From Anaeramoeba flamelloides (taxonomy: Eukaryota; Metamonada; Anaeramoebidae), in the NCBI GenBank assembly GCA_027625915.1, contig JANTQA010000057.1, positions 5,828,001-5,892,000 on the forward strand: a DNA stretch of 64,000 nt, read 5' to 3'. The position numbers and the translations under genes were made by a program. The notes under the pieces are model-generated. The model did not search any database and was not told where the DNA came from. It saw only the letters and a program-made list of their open reading frames with translations. Numbering within the stretch: the first letter of the stretch is position 1; each line of letters begins with the position of its first letter. Below are positions 44,521 to 56,292 of this stretch, piece after piece.

Positions 44521-45966
44521 AATTTCAAAGTTGTTATTTTGTATTAATAGATTCTTAGTATTGATTAAATTGGTTTATTAACATGAAATTACTATAATTA
44601 AGGTATCCAAATTTCTTATCTCAATTTTATATGATATTGTTAATGTATAGAAATTTTTGGTTATTTGTTTTCTTTTTGAACATAAAAATTTGGATTTTCG
44701 AAAAGACTTATACAAGATATAATTTCGTAGAGAAAAAAAAAGTAATAACTATATTTTATTGTGTAAAAAATCGTTTGGATCTTTATTATGTTATATGTTT
44801 TTTTGATATATTCAACTTTAGCTCGTTTAGAATAGAAAAGGTTTTTATTTTTATTTTAAATTTTGTAAAAATATTTTAATAGGAATGTTTTGAAACTTAA
44901 ACAACACATGTTGTTTATTTTCGGTTTTGATATCCCTCTGACATTTATATTTCCAATTTATAAAAAAAAATACTCAAAAGGAGGATTTTTGTGAAATTTT
45001 TTAGAAATATCTTCAAATAGCTTTTTATTTTTTCTTTTTTTTTTTTGATATTATACTCAGAAAAAAATGGAGAAGAAGAAAGAATTTTATATGTTTATTC
45101 ATTAAGAATCAGAATACAATTTAATTCTAACAATTTTTTTCCCTTTTCTTCTAATTATCAAAGAAAAAAAGATCTAGATTCTTTTTCAAAATTACTCTTT
45201 TACTAATTTCAGTTTTATTTTTTAAAATAAATAATGTAGAAAAGAATTTTGTCTTTTGAATATTTGTAAATTATCATTGAAAAAAAAAAAAAAATAGGAA
45301 AGGTAGTATCAAGTGGTTATTTTATTATTCGGTGTGTTTATAAAACCGAAAAGTGACTAATGTTTTTTTTTTAAATATTAGACAAAAATATTGGGATAGA
45401 GAATTAATATTTTTTCTTTTTATTTTTTTTATCCCTCTGGATTTTATTTTAAAAAAAAAATAAAAAAAAAAATGAAATATAAAAAAATACAAAGGGTTAT
45501 ATTAATGAATGTGTAAATAAAGGATTAATATTTCTACAAAGGTGATTTTTTCATCATTTGTGTGAATAAATTATAAATTAAAAATTGCTTCTGTAAAATT
45601 TTTTTATTTAAAATTCCCGCAAATAACTTATCAATTTTTATAAATTTAGTTTAATATACCCTGATAGAGTATTGATGTATAAATCATAATATCAAGGATT
45701 TCATAAAACTGCTTTAATCTTAAAATCAAGAACTATTTACTGTTGGGGCTTCTTACCAAGTATAAACACTGGTTGGAATGTTAAGTAATATAAATTCGAA
45801 ATTAAGATATCAATATATTTGTGATTTTTTTTACATAGTTTATAACTCTAGAATCCAAAATTTCTTACTTTAATTTGTTTTTTTTTATTTTTTATAAAAT
45901 TTTGTTAAAAATTTATCTTTTAAAAAGATTTTTAGTTGTAAAAATTCAATTCAAAGTTTGATTTTA
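44521..45966. other. AT-rich intergenic DNA
   Basis: No gene recognised. An 82-codon plus-strand frame (44631-44879) is Phe/Ile/Lys-rich and non-conserved in look. Confidence 0.45.
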
Positions 45967-46197
45967 TAAGCCAAATTTTAAAAATAGGGGAAGATTTTTC
46001 ATCAAAAAACAATTTGTTTAATTGTTTTTTTTTTTTTTTTGAATAAGAATATATTTTACTAAAGTGTTTAGAGACAATAACCAATATAGTTTAATAAATA
46101 AAAATATAGTTGAATCATTTTAGTTTTTGAAATACAAATGAAAAAAGAAAAAAAATAACTTTAACAAAGTTTGCACCTAATTTTGAAATTTGGCTTA
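45967..46197. mobile_element. TAAGCCAAATTT MITE, copy 1
   Basis: 231 bp. Ends TAAGCCAAATTTTAAAAATA and the complement of TAAGCCAAATTTCAAAATTA. The interior (TTTTACTAAAGTGTTTAGAG) is shared with 47750-47973 at high similarity. Confidence 0.85.
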
Positions 46198-46840
46198 CAA
46201 ATTGTGTTGAATAGGTTGTTGATTATTTCCCTTGATGATAATTATGTAGAAATTTTGGGGATCACCATTAACAATATACCACACATTTGATAATAGAAGT
46301 TGATCTCAGTTCAAGCTAATTGTGTCATACTCGTAGGTAGTTAATCCGAGTTTATTTCAATGACAAATAAGAAGAATATAAAAATAGTCACAAACATTTC
46401 TCCACTCCAATAACCGTCACCCAAATTAGAGTAAATATTGATTATTTATTTTTTACTTGAATTTTTAATAATAAAATAAAATATTCTTTTTGTCAAAGTA
46501 AATGAAACCTAAAATAATTAACTGCGAAAATAATAGAAATATATCTTTTTGTAAATTTTAATCATAAAAAACAAAATCATTGAGTTTAGTAAAACAAAAA
46601 TATCTTGATTGGATATATTTAAGGTTATTATCAGTCCTTATTTCTCTCCCCTGAAGAAAATAAATAATTTACAAATAAAAAAGAAAAAAAATTTATCATA
46701 TCAAGTTCTTAAACGTAAAAAAGGATCATAAATATATTATTAACATATTGAAAAATAAGTAGTTATTTTTTTAAATGTTAATTCTTTTTCATTCAAGAAT
46801 CTTGATGATCAACTTTTTTTTAAGATACATATTCATCATA

Positions 46841-47037
46841 CAGTTAGTTCGACCTTTAAGTCAGAAAATATCAACAAGAATTAAGTCACAAAATGAATCT
46901 CAAATCAAGGCACAAATTTCAAATTCTAACAAAAAACTTTGTATCTAAAAAAAAATCAAAATTTTGTGCATAAATTTGATTTTTTTTTGTGCCTTGTTGT
47001 TGGTTGAAAGTTTGTCTTGTAAAAGGTGAACGGACTG
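46841..47037. mobile_element. Tc1/mariner-like MITE with CAGT(T/C) ends
   Basis: 197 bp. Left CAGTTAGTTCGACCTTTAAG, right complement CAGTCCGTTCACCTTTTACA, flanked by TA on both sides (46839-46840, 47038-47039). A related, poorer copy ends near 52632 (TTGGTTGAAAGTTTTTACTT ... CACTGTA). Confidence 0.8.
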
Positions 47038-47749
47038 TATAAATTTAAAAAAGATAAATATTGGTGGTATTTAACTGAGCAAATCAGAACTCTTATAAAA
47101 ATGGGTAACCCTTCTGATTTGATTCAGATTAATTAATGTTTATTGTATTTTTTTTTTACTTATAAACTTGACAAATAAAAAAAAAAAAAAAATTATTTTA
47201 TTGGAACATTGATAAGGGATGTAAAAAATACCAACTTAATGTTAAAATGAATTATATATAGTGTAAAAATAATGGGAATTTAATCTAGTAGGAAAAATAA
47301 AAAAATAAAATTTAAAAAAAAGTTCAAATAATTATTTTTCAGAATTAAATTCATTCACAAACTTATTTTATCAATGATCATTTAATTCTTTGTCCCTTTG
47401 AAGTTTAAAAATGTTTTTTATTTGTTTTTCCCTTTTGAAAAAATAAAAGATAAACTTCTCTTAAAATAAAATCAATAAATAAAATTATTTCGTAGAAGGA
47501 GATAGATCGTTCATTTGAATTTTACAAAACTTTAAGAAAAATACAGCTGTTGAATAAAAAAATTATTTAATTTGATCAATAATCTTGATTTTTTTTTCAG
47601 ATTTTTCAAATACTAAACCAAATTTTTAGATATTAACAAATTTTTGAAAAAGCATGAATAAAATGAAAAAAAAAAAAAAAGTTATCTGGCAAAATATTTT
47701 CTTCTAACTACAGTATTAAAAAAATATGTTTAGGATGAAATCTTATGTA

Positions 47750-47973
47750 TAAGCTTAATTTCAAAAATAGGGGCAGATTTTTCATCAGAAAAAAATTTTA
47801 TTATTATTGTTTTTTTTTGAATAATAATGTATTTTACTAAAGTGTTTAGAGATAAGAGCCAATATTGATTAATAAATATAAATATAGTATAATCATTTTA
47901 TTTTGTGAAAGACAAATGAAAAAAGAAAAAAATAATAATAAAAAAGTTTGCCCCATTTTTGAAATTTGGCTTA
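47750..47973. mobile_element. TAAGCCAAATTT MITE, copy 2
   Basis: 224 bp, same orientation as copy 1. GGGGCAGATTTTTCATCA and TTTTACTAAAGTGTTTAGAG are shared. A third fragment is seen at about 52650-52690 (AAAAATCTGCCCCGATTTTT). Confidence 0.85.
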
Positions 47974-48429
47974 AAGTCGATTTAAATTCAAAAAAAAAAA
48001 AAAAAAAAGAAATTTTTTTTGAATTATCAACCTTTTGAATCCCACTCTACTCTTTTTAAGGGGGGCTCAATTAAACACATTTATTTTTGAGATGATTTAA
48101 ATCAATTCAATTTTTGGTTTTATTATTTGGTGGTTAAAAAATCACTGTGATTTTCGATCTTGTACAAGTTTTTCAAATCCTTTTTGAAAAAAAATCAAAT
48201 ATTTACCATAATTTTGTATATAATCTAATGTATATTAATATTCGTGGAATTATATTTTCTAATTACTATTTCTAATCTTGAAAGAAAAATTAAAAAAATC
48301 TAGAAAATAAGATATTATTTTTTACTGTTTTGGAAACGCATGAAAAGTAAAAAAAATATACAATTAGATAAAAAAAATTAAATTTTAATTTAATGATTTT
48401 TTTTTTTTTATTGTAATCTTTCACTACTG

Positions 48430-48665
48430 ATTAATTCAAATAAATGTTTTGACAAATTCAGAGTACATTTTTCAATTTTTTAAATTATTTTACTTTAGCT
48501 TTGAATAAAGCATTTTTTGGTTTAAATGTGAAGAAACTTGTAACCTACATGATCTTGTAAATATTATATTTTTTGTACTAGACTGATTTGAAAGTAGAGT
48601 CAAATTGAAAAAAATGGAAATTGAATGAAAATTTTTTTTTGAATTTATCAGAATTGAAAACAAAA
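48430..48665 (+). repeat. ACTGATAAATT/AATAAAGCATT dispersed repeat, copy 4
   Basis: CTACTGATTAATTCAAAT, GCTTTGAATAAAGCATTTTT, AAATGGAAATTGAATGAAAA. It lies directly downstream of the Rab gene stop and explains the 71-codon minus-strand frame there. Confidence 0.65.
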
Positions 48666-48732
48666 TTTCAACTATTAAAAACAAAAATATAAAGAGTGGT
48701 ATCAATTGTAATTATAATTAGAATTTGGGGGT

Positions 48733-49797
48733 TTAACATAGTTCATTTTCGGAACTTCCACTATTTTTTATTTCCTTACCAGACTTGGTTATTTTTGTTT
48801 CTTGTTTGGGTGTATTATTTTTAATTGTTCTGGCCAATTGTAAAAATGACTTGTCGACGTTGCAATTCGTTTTTGCACTTGTTTCCAGGAATTGCACTCC
48901 AAATTTTTTTGCAAGTTCCTAGTTTTACGAAAAGTGTTTGTTATGATTGGTTAATTTGGGTATTTGGGTCGAGTTATTAATAATGAGGATTTGATTTGAA
49001 AAGACATTTAAACATACAAAAGAAAAGTTACAAAAGAAAAACAAAAAGAAAAGGGAAAATAATTACTTCTCCTTCTTCGGCTTTGACTTGTCTTTCGTCT
49101 TCACAATCACACTTATTTCCAATGATCATTTTACAAACATTGCTGTTACAAAATTTTTCGATCTCTTCCAGCCATCCTTTTATATTCCCGAAGGAAGAAC
49201 GGTCTGTGATATCATAAACCACGATAACACCTTTTGATCCTTTATAAAAACTTCTAGTTAGGGTTCGGAATCTTTCTTGTCCAGCTATAAATGGTTAATT
49301 TTAGTTGATAGTCCGAGAATGGTTTTTCAGAATTACAAAGTGAAGAATGAATACAGTGTTTTAGAGGTATGAAGATTTTCAAAAAAGAAAATTGCTATAT
49401 ACCTGTATCCCAAATTTGAAGCTTAACCTTTTTGTTATCTATTTCAACAGATCTAATTTTCTTTTAGATTCAAAATAAAAAACAACAAATAAAGAACAAG
49501 AAATAAGCGAATTGCAAGAAAAAAAGATCGAAACGAAAAATTGATCGATCAAAAATATTTACAAAATCAGAACCAATTGTCGAAATATATCTGCCCTTAT
49601 AAAAGTCATCCTATAAATATTAAATTGATCAAATTTGTTTGTTTCAGAAGTCAGAGAGATAAGTTTTAGATTCAAATTAAGGCCAGAAGAAATAATTGTC
49701 AACTTACAGTAAAACGAAGAAGCACACTTGATTTTCCAACTCCTGAATCACCAATTACTATAATTTTGAAAAGGAAATCATAATCGCTTAAGGACAT
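48733..49797 (-). CDS. Rab-family small GTPase (five exons, 199 aa)
   Basis: Vesicle-traffic GTPase. Exons on the minus strand: 49797-49708, 49610-49563, 49460-49403, 49284-49067 and 48918-48733. All phases join; introns are 97, 102, 118 and 148 bases with donors GTAAGT, GTAAAT, GTATAT and GTAATT. Motifs: P-loop GDSGVGKSS, switch I STIGSDF (commonly TIGVDF or TIGIDF), G3 [23 protein letters not shown]4 GNKCD, G5 ETSAK. The layout and the RabF-like IGSDF, YYRG-equivalent FYKG and WLEEI mark it as a Rab1/8-type exocytic Rab. The C-terminus ends ...SGSSENELC, a single terminal cysteine, where Rabs normally end CC, CXC or CCXXX. A GTAAGG six residues after KITK could be another donor leading to a different tail, but I found no convincing exon with a double cysteine. 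Confidence 0.92.
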
Positions 49798-50169
49798 TGT
49801 TAAAAATTGTTATTTAAAGTTGGTTGGAAATTCTAAAATATGAAAGAGGTTGGAAAAAAATTTTTTTTTAAGATTTTGGAAAATAACAAATAGGAAAAAA
49901 TGACAATCTTTTTTTTTATAACTACTTTATCCGAGAACTTTAGAAAATTAATAATTGAATTAAATCTATTTATTTTCTTCGAAAATTCGCACTTTTCTTT
50001 CCTCAATAGTTGTGAAAGATTAATTAAATATGAAAAGTTCGAAAAATTTTATTGAATTTAAAAGACATATTTTGGAGAAACACATGAAGGTTCTTGTCCT
50101 GTTGTTGAAAGTTTAAAAAATTGGGATTCAAAGAAGTCATCATACAATTCTCGAAAAAAATATTCCAAT

Positions 50170-50620
50170 TGATTTTGCCATTGTGGACAAAGGGTGAAAC
50201 AGGGAAAAAAAGTTCAAAACACTAGTTTTTAATTTGGTAATTTTACTGAAAATGAAAAGTGAGATCCTTTCATAAAAAGAATAAATAAATAAATAAATAA
50301 TGACAAAATGAAGGATTCAATACAATAGCAGTTTTTTTAATACTGTCTTTTGGTAAGGGTTTTTCTTTGATTGATCAATTATTAAAAATATGTTCAAAAA
50401 ATTGACTATTTTTGAGATCTCCAAAACCACACTTACAATTTTGATCAATCAAGTAGATTTAATTTGTATTTGTTGGGTTGATTGAAAATAATATAATGGG
50501 TTATTATTTGAAGTTAATTTGTTTATTCTTTTTATTGATTTTACTTTTCTTTACTTTCAGGTTCGGTTAATGTATCCAATGAAAAACAATATTGCAATTT
50601 TTTTCAACAATTGTTAATTG
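50170..50620. mobile_element. CAGTTGTGG MITE family, older copy
   Basis: Collinear with 35949-36381: GGAAAAAAAG, TTTTAATTTGGTAATTTTAC, AATAAATAAATAAAT, TTGATTGATCAATTATTAAA, TGACTATTTTTGAGATCTCC, TTGTTGGGTTGATTGAAAAT. Terminal arms are decayed. Confidence 0.8.
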
Positions 50621-52141
50621 TAAAATGGTAGTAAAAAATAAAATTTTTCCATTATTTATTTATTTATATTTCATTGAACAATGAACATACATGAAACTGA
50701 ATTAATACCTATTTTTACAATATTCAATCCAATTTCACATAAATGAAAAAAGTCTAGGATCAAAAAATACAAAAAATAGTTATTTTTACCAAAAGTTTAT
50801 AATTAAATCTCAAAGTTTTTAAAATTGAAAATGCTTAAATTTAGGTTTCATTTGATGTGTTGAATTCGATTTTGATTCTAAAAACCTATCTAATTTTTGA
50901 AATTTATTTTGTTTGAAAAAATAACAAAAAAGACATTTTAGTGATAATCCCAGTATAAAATCAAAAAATAGCCTTTTTTTTTTTTCGTTTTTTAAAAAAA
51001 TTATTTGGATATTCACTAGTTATAGTTTTGAAACAATTATTTGGCAAGGTTTGAATAGTTATCATATTTTCATTTTGGGCAATATTTTTCCTTGGACTTT
51101 TGATAAAGCAGAATGAAAAAATATGACAAAAAAATGGATATTTTTTGCTTTGATATTGCGACTAGAGCTTTAAAAAATAATTGAAAATGAGAATATTTAT
51201 TAATTTTTTAAAATTTGAATTTGATTTTTAAAACTGATTTGATAATTTTTTTACGGAATTGTTATTTAATATGAAAAATTTCATCTTGGTTTAGTTAGAT
51301 AAATAAATACAAAAAAGAATCTATAATTATTATTATTTTTTGATTTTTGAGGTTACAAAAAAAATATATATATAAGTTGTTTTTTTCGAGTTTAAAAATG
51401 TTTTGGGGGTATTTAAGGGGCTAGTAAAAAAAATCTTTGAGTAAAGTTAATGAGTAATTCAAAAAAAAATTATTACATCTTGAAATTGAAAAAATAGGTA
51501 AAAATCAAATTATTATAATACTAAAGAAGCTTTGAATGCTTATTTTCCGAAATGATTTATTGTTTTTTTAAGTCTGTTCCATTTTTTTAATATTTGAAAA
51601 AGTCTCAAAAACCAACATATTGTTGTATTATTTAGAAAAAAAATATATTAATATTCTAAGAAAGAAGAAAGAAATCTTATTATATGGAAAGCAAATGATC
51701 AAAGATATACTTGAAAAATGAAACAACTTAGTTCCGGAATAACTTGAGTTTAAAAAATTTCACTTATTGACAAAAAAATTACAATAATTATTTTTAACTT
51801 AAAAAATATAAATAATTAATTATTTAAAAAACAGTTCAAATCAAATATTTCATTCTATGGAATAAAAAAAATGTGAAATATTACTAAACTATTAAAATAA
51901 AAATTCTCACAAAAAACTCATTTAAAAACCTGGAATATTCAAATAAAAATCAATAAAACCTTTTAAATTAGAATATTTTCAATCAAAAAGTAATAATTCA
52001 ATCTTTTTTTTTTATTTATTTCAGTGAGTTATTAACAACCCAAAGATTAAATGTATCAATTGACTTTTGCAATTATTTCTTAATTTTTGAAAGATATCTA
52101 AACAAATAAAATAAATTCAAATTTAATAATTCTAATTTATA
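50621..52141. other. AT-rich intergenic DNA
   Basis: No gene recognised. A TATTTAAGGGGCTAG word at 51407-51421 resembles a TTAAGG element end, but I could not find the opposite end. Confidence 0.4.
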
Positions 52142-52164
52142 ATATATATATATATATATATATA
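52142..52164. repeat. (TA)n microsatellite
   Basis: Eleven or so uninterrupted TA units in AT-rich intergenic DNA. Confidence 0.9.
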
Positions 52165-52349
52165 ATATTAAATATCTGTTTTTAATATTAATATTTCCTT
52201 ATTGGTAGCCGAATTATTGAAAAAAGTATATTGCCTAATCTTTTTGGGTCATGTAAATGATATATATTGTTTTTACTTTTATATTTTAATTATTTTTCTT
52301 CTTCTCTTTTTTATTTAATAAATTTTTCTTTGATTACTTCTTTTTCACA

Positions 52350-52350
52350 A

Positions 52351-52393
<43 letters not shown>

Positions 52394-52419
52394 AGAATAA
52401 ATATATAAATAAATAAATA
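52350..52419. repeat. (AAAT)n microsatellite
   Basis: About eleven near-perfect AAAT units followed by a few interrupted ones. Confidence 0.9.
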
Positions 52420-53094
52420 TCTTCTAATCTTTTAAAATTCAAGAAATTTAATAATTATTTTTGATTTAAATGAATAATTTTTATAAAGCACAATAAAAAT
52501 ACCAAATTAAGATCAAAATTCAAATTCTAGTAAAATTATTTTTCAATAAAAAATACAAATTTTGTTCTTTAATTTGAGATTTTTTTGTGACTTAACTTTG
52601 GTTGAAAGTTTTTACTTTAAATTTGAAACTCACTGTAAACAATTTTTTTTCTGATTAAAAATCTGCCCCGATTTTTAAAATTTAGCTTATGTCTTCAAGG
52701 ATTCAATATTTGATTATTTTTCTGGTATTTTTTCTTAATATAAGATTAAAATTACAATTTTTTTGTTCATTAAAACTCACAAAAATTACTTATAGTGATA
52801 TTTCTTTAAAAATTAAATTTTTTGCAATTTTTTCTTTTTCTTTTTTTTTGATCCAACAACACCTACAAAAGAATCTAGATCTTTTGAATAGAATTTAATT
52901 GGGGAAAAAACTCATATTTAAATAATTGATCATCTCTATAAAGTTGATAAAGGGTGTTGGTTATCTGGTTTAATTTTATATAATTGTGTAATTAATTATA
53001 CCTATTACTTTTGGAAAAAAAATATATAAGAGTTACCAGTTTCTTACTGAGAAAAAAAATTTATTTCGTTTGTTGATTTATATTTTGAAGTTTC

Positions 53095-53240
53095 ATTACG
53101 GGTATTTGAATAATAAAGGTGATAATTTTCACTTCCTTTTTCTTTCCTTTCTTATTTATAGTGAGTTCCAAAAAAAATAGGCTGTAATTTGTGATCTCTA
53201 TTTTAGAAAAGAAAAATATAAAGTGAAACTTTTTTCGTCA
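53095..53240. mobile_element. 190-bp MITE, GTATTTGAATT family, copy 3
   Basis: GGGTATTTGAATAATAAAGG, ATTTTCACTTCC, TGTAATTTGTGATCTC and the right arm AAAGTGAAACTTTTTT keep the family order. Arms are shorter than in copy 2. Confidence 0.6.
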
Positions 53241-53262
53241 AAATTTACAAGTTAACAATTTA

Positions 53263-53625
53263 CAATCTTTATTTTCTTGAAAGATGTGATTTTTTTTCTT
53301 GTTAAAAATTGAGTAATATCTTAAAAAAAAGTAATTATGTGGGTCTATGGGTCAAAACTTTTGGTAAATACACTCTTTATCTCTTAAGATCTCGAAAAAC
53401 ATTTAGATTTCAAAATTTTTGTGATTTTTGAAATTTTATATGATCTGATTCTGAATTCCAAGTTGTTCCTCTGAAATCAAAAACCAACCTTATTTTGTAC
53501 TAACTTGATTTTCTTTCAAAGTTTTTATTCGACCCAGATAATTTATACCTTAGAACAAAAAGTTTTGGATGTAAATTTTCAATAATAATTTACTACACCA
53601 TTATCAATAAGAAACTCTCCCAAAA
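53263..53625 (+). repeat. left arm of a 0.35-kb inverted repeat pair
   Basis: The inverted partner is 55428-55800. Matching words include TTCTTGAAAGAT, TCTCTTAAGATCTCGAAAAA, CATTTAGATTTCAAAAT, GAATTCCAAGTTGTT, ACTAACTTGATTTTCTTTCA, TTAGAACAAAAAGTTTTGG and TAATTTACTACAC, all in order. The pair may be the long arms of one 2.5-kb element or two independent copies. Confidence 0.85.
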
Positions 53626-53717
53626 TAGAGTTTTTTTTAAAAAAAAAATAATTGATTTTTGTAATAAATACACAAAATTTAAGTTACCCTATCTTTATTT
53701 CTCATTATAAAAGATGT

Positions 53718-54258
53718 AACAAAATAAACCCCATTCCAAAAATTTGGACACACCCAAAATCAAAAATAGACAAAAAGAAACTCAATTTATTATCATTTTC
53801 CAAACCTAATATAAAACTACATTTAAATTACCCAGTATTAATATTTTAATAAGTAATCATTTGAATCCAAATAAAAGAAAAAAATATAAAACTCAAAAAT
53901 AAAAACAGGTGTGTCCAAAATAATGAAACGAGCTGAACAAAAAATGTATTGGTAAATTTGTTGAAATTTCACCAACAATTATTGATCGATCAAATGATAA
54001 GATACCATCTACCAGTTGTATGTTATTTTTCAATTTAACAAACTCAACTCTAACCGTCTATCAACAATCGAAAAAAATTTTCAGATCTAAGGAAACAGAT
54101 TATATAACTGTAAAAAAGGAAATGAAAACAAAACAAAAAAGAAAAAAAATGAAATAGTTTGTAAAATCAAAATTCTTTCCAAATTGAATTTAAAATGCAG
54201 TATTGATATTCTTTCCACTGTTTAAACGGTGCCCACATTTTTGGAATAGAGTTTATAT
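53718..54258. mobile_element. possible MITE with AAACCCCATTCCAAAAAT ends
   Basis: Left ATAAACCCCATTCCAAAAAT then TTGGACACACC. The right reverse complement reads ATAAACTCTATTCCAAAAAT then GTGGGCACCG. Roughly 30-bp imperfect TIR; single copy. Confidence 0.5.
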
Positions 54259-54271
54259 TTTAGAATTGTGC

Positions 54272-54796
54272 TTAAGGACTACGTTTTTAGGTGAAAACAG
54301 TGAAATAATCGATAAAATCACCCTAGAATAAGTTATGTAATCTAAGTAATATTTGTTCACTAAGAATTTCTTTTTGAAAAAATGAGAAATTTTCACAATT
54401 TCAACAATTTTCACAATTTTTGCCTTGTTAGATCATGCTAAATTTTGATTTTAATATTTTAGAATTTCCATTTCAACTTTCGGAACTCACACTATTTTCT
54501 AGAGCTGTTCTACATATTTTTTAAATTTGCTTTTAAAAGTTTGAAATGTTCTCAAATTTGAAATGCACTTGAAAATCCCCAAAAACAATTTATTGCAATT
54601 ATTCTTTTTGTTATTTACAATTTTCCTTTTCATTGAAAAACAAAGAAAAATAGTCTTGGTGAAAAAGTATGGATGATAAAAAATGTTTTTTTTTTTTTTT
54701 TGTCCAATTTCTTCCGTGTGAAAAATTTTTTTTGAGAATCGAAAGTGAAATAACACAATTACTCAACCCCCTCAAGGGTGGTAACGTAGTCCTTAA
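54272..54796. mobile_element. TTAAGG-ended MITE, copy 2 of the 3136 subfamily
   Basis: 525 bp. Both ends read TTAAGGACTACGTT inward (14 bases identical). The interior is collinear with 3136-3634. It lies between the two arms of the 53263/55428 inverted repeat. Confidence 0.88.
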
Positions 54797-55427
54797 TTTT
54801 AAAAATAAAAATCAAGAACCAAATAGATATATTTCCCTACGAACCAAAAAACACTAAAAATGAAAAACTGATCAAATACTTTCCATTAATACAATTAAAA
54901 AAACTAAATAAAAAAATAAAAATAAATAAAGTTTCAATTTAGCTTTTTCTTGAAAACATTTTTTGCCAAAATCCTTGATTTCAACCTTGAAATTATGTAT
55001 ATTTTTAGATACACTATCTTGTTTTAACTCATTTACAAAAACAAATTCTAAATTATGGGAATTTTCTTTTCACAAAAGGCACTAATTTGGTCCTCAAATG
55101 TTTTTTTTAGTTTTAAATGGTAAAATAAAAAAAAAAGTTAAACTAAAAGCATAAACTTTCTGGAAAAGCATTCTAATTTAATATATTAACTTATTTCTTT
55201 TATTTAAAGCTTTTCTCAACCCAAATTTTTCAAAAAAAAAATAAAAAAGTGCACATTAATTTCAAAAAATATTTTCGATATTCAAAAGTTGAGAGTGTTT
55301 TTATTCTAAAAAAAATTATCACAGTGGTTAATTGAATTAAGTTAGTTTCTTAATTTCGAAAAATATTAATCAGAAAAAAATAGTGCTTAATTTTATTAAG
55401 GACATATTTTGTTTCTAAATAAACTAT

Positions 55428-55800
55428 TTTTTTTTCAGAGTTTCTTATTTACAATTGTGTAGTAAATTATTACTGAAAATCTAAACCCAAAACTTTTTGT
55501 TCTAAGGCATGTATTATCTAGTGTCTAATAAAAACTTTGAAAGAAAATCAAGTTAGTACAAATTAAGGTTGGGTTTTGATTTCAAAGTAACAACTTGGAA
55601 TTCAGAATTAGATCATATAAAATTTCAAAAATCAAAAAAATTTTGAAATCTAAATGTTTTTCGAGATCTTAAGAGATAAAGAGAATTTTTCCAGAATTTT
55701 TTGACCCATAGAGCCACAAAATTACTTTTTTTAAGATATTCCTTAATTTTTACCAAGAAAAAAAATCTGATCTTTCAAGAAATCAAAGACTGTCGGTTTT
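55428..55800 (-). repeat. right arm of the 0.35-kb inverted repeat pair
   Basis: Reverse complement of 53263-53625 over its full length with scattered differences. It ends about 490 bases before the SCAR/WAVE start codon. Confidence 0.85.
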
Positions 55801-56292
55801 TAAAGGATTAATCTTCATCAAAGAAAACTTAAGAATCAGGAAAGATAAAGTAGTATACCAAACCAAATTTCTCAGAGAATAGAAATTACTATTCCATTTA
55901 GATAGAAATAATATTTTAAGAAAAAAGTAATTATTAAGACAATAATCCACTAATATTCACACAAGCACGAGTTTCTTCAAAACATTGGGTTTTCCAAAAC
56001 TGATTTATTGAATATTTATATCTCGAAATTTTGAGTTAATGAAATAATTAAAAGTGCTCTTATGTTTTCACTGAATACAATAAGAATAAATTTAGTTTCT
56101 AATGATACTTGCTCTTTCGAAACATCAATTTTTGAGATTAAACCTCAAAAAGTTGATTTAAAGTCAAAATTCAAATTACAATTCATTGTTTGTGAATAAA
56201 ATTTAACTTTTTTATTTTTTCGATTTTTCTTCTTTTTAATTATTTTTTTCATTTTGAAAACTGAAAAAAAAAAACCATAACATCTTTCAACA

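Noticed and set aside
52138-52420. AT microsatellites as a replication origin
   Set aside because: Simple (TA)n and (AAAT)n tracts alone do not identify an origin in a eukaryote this AT-rich.
54499-54756. 85-codon minus-strand frame
   Set aside because: Wholly inside the TTAAGG MITE at 54272-54796; not conserved in the copy at 3136-3634.
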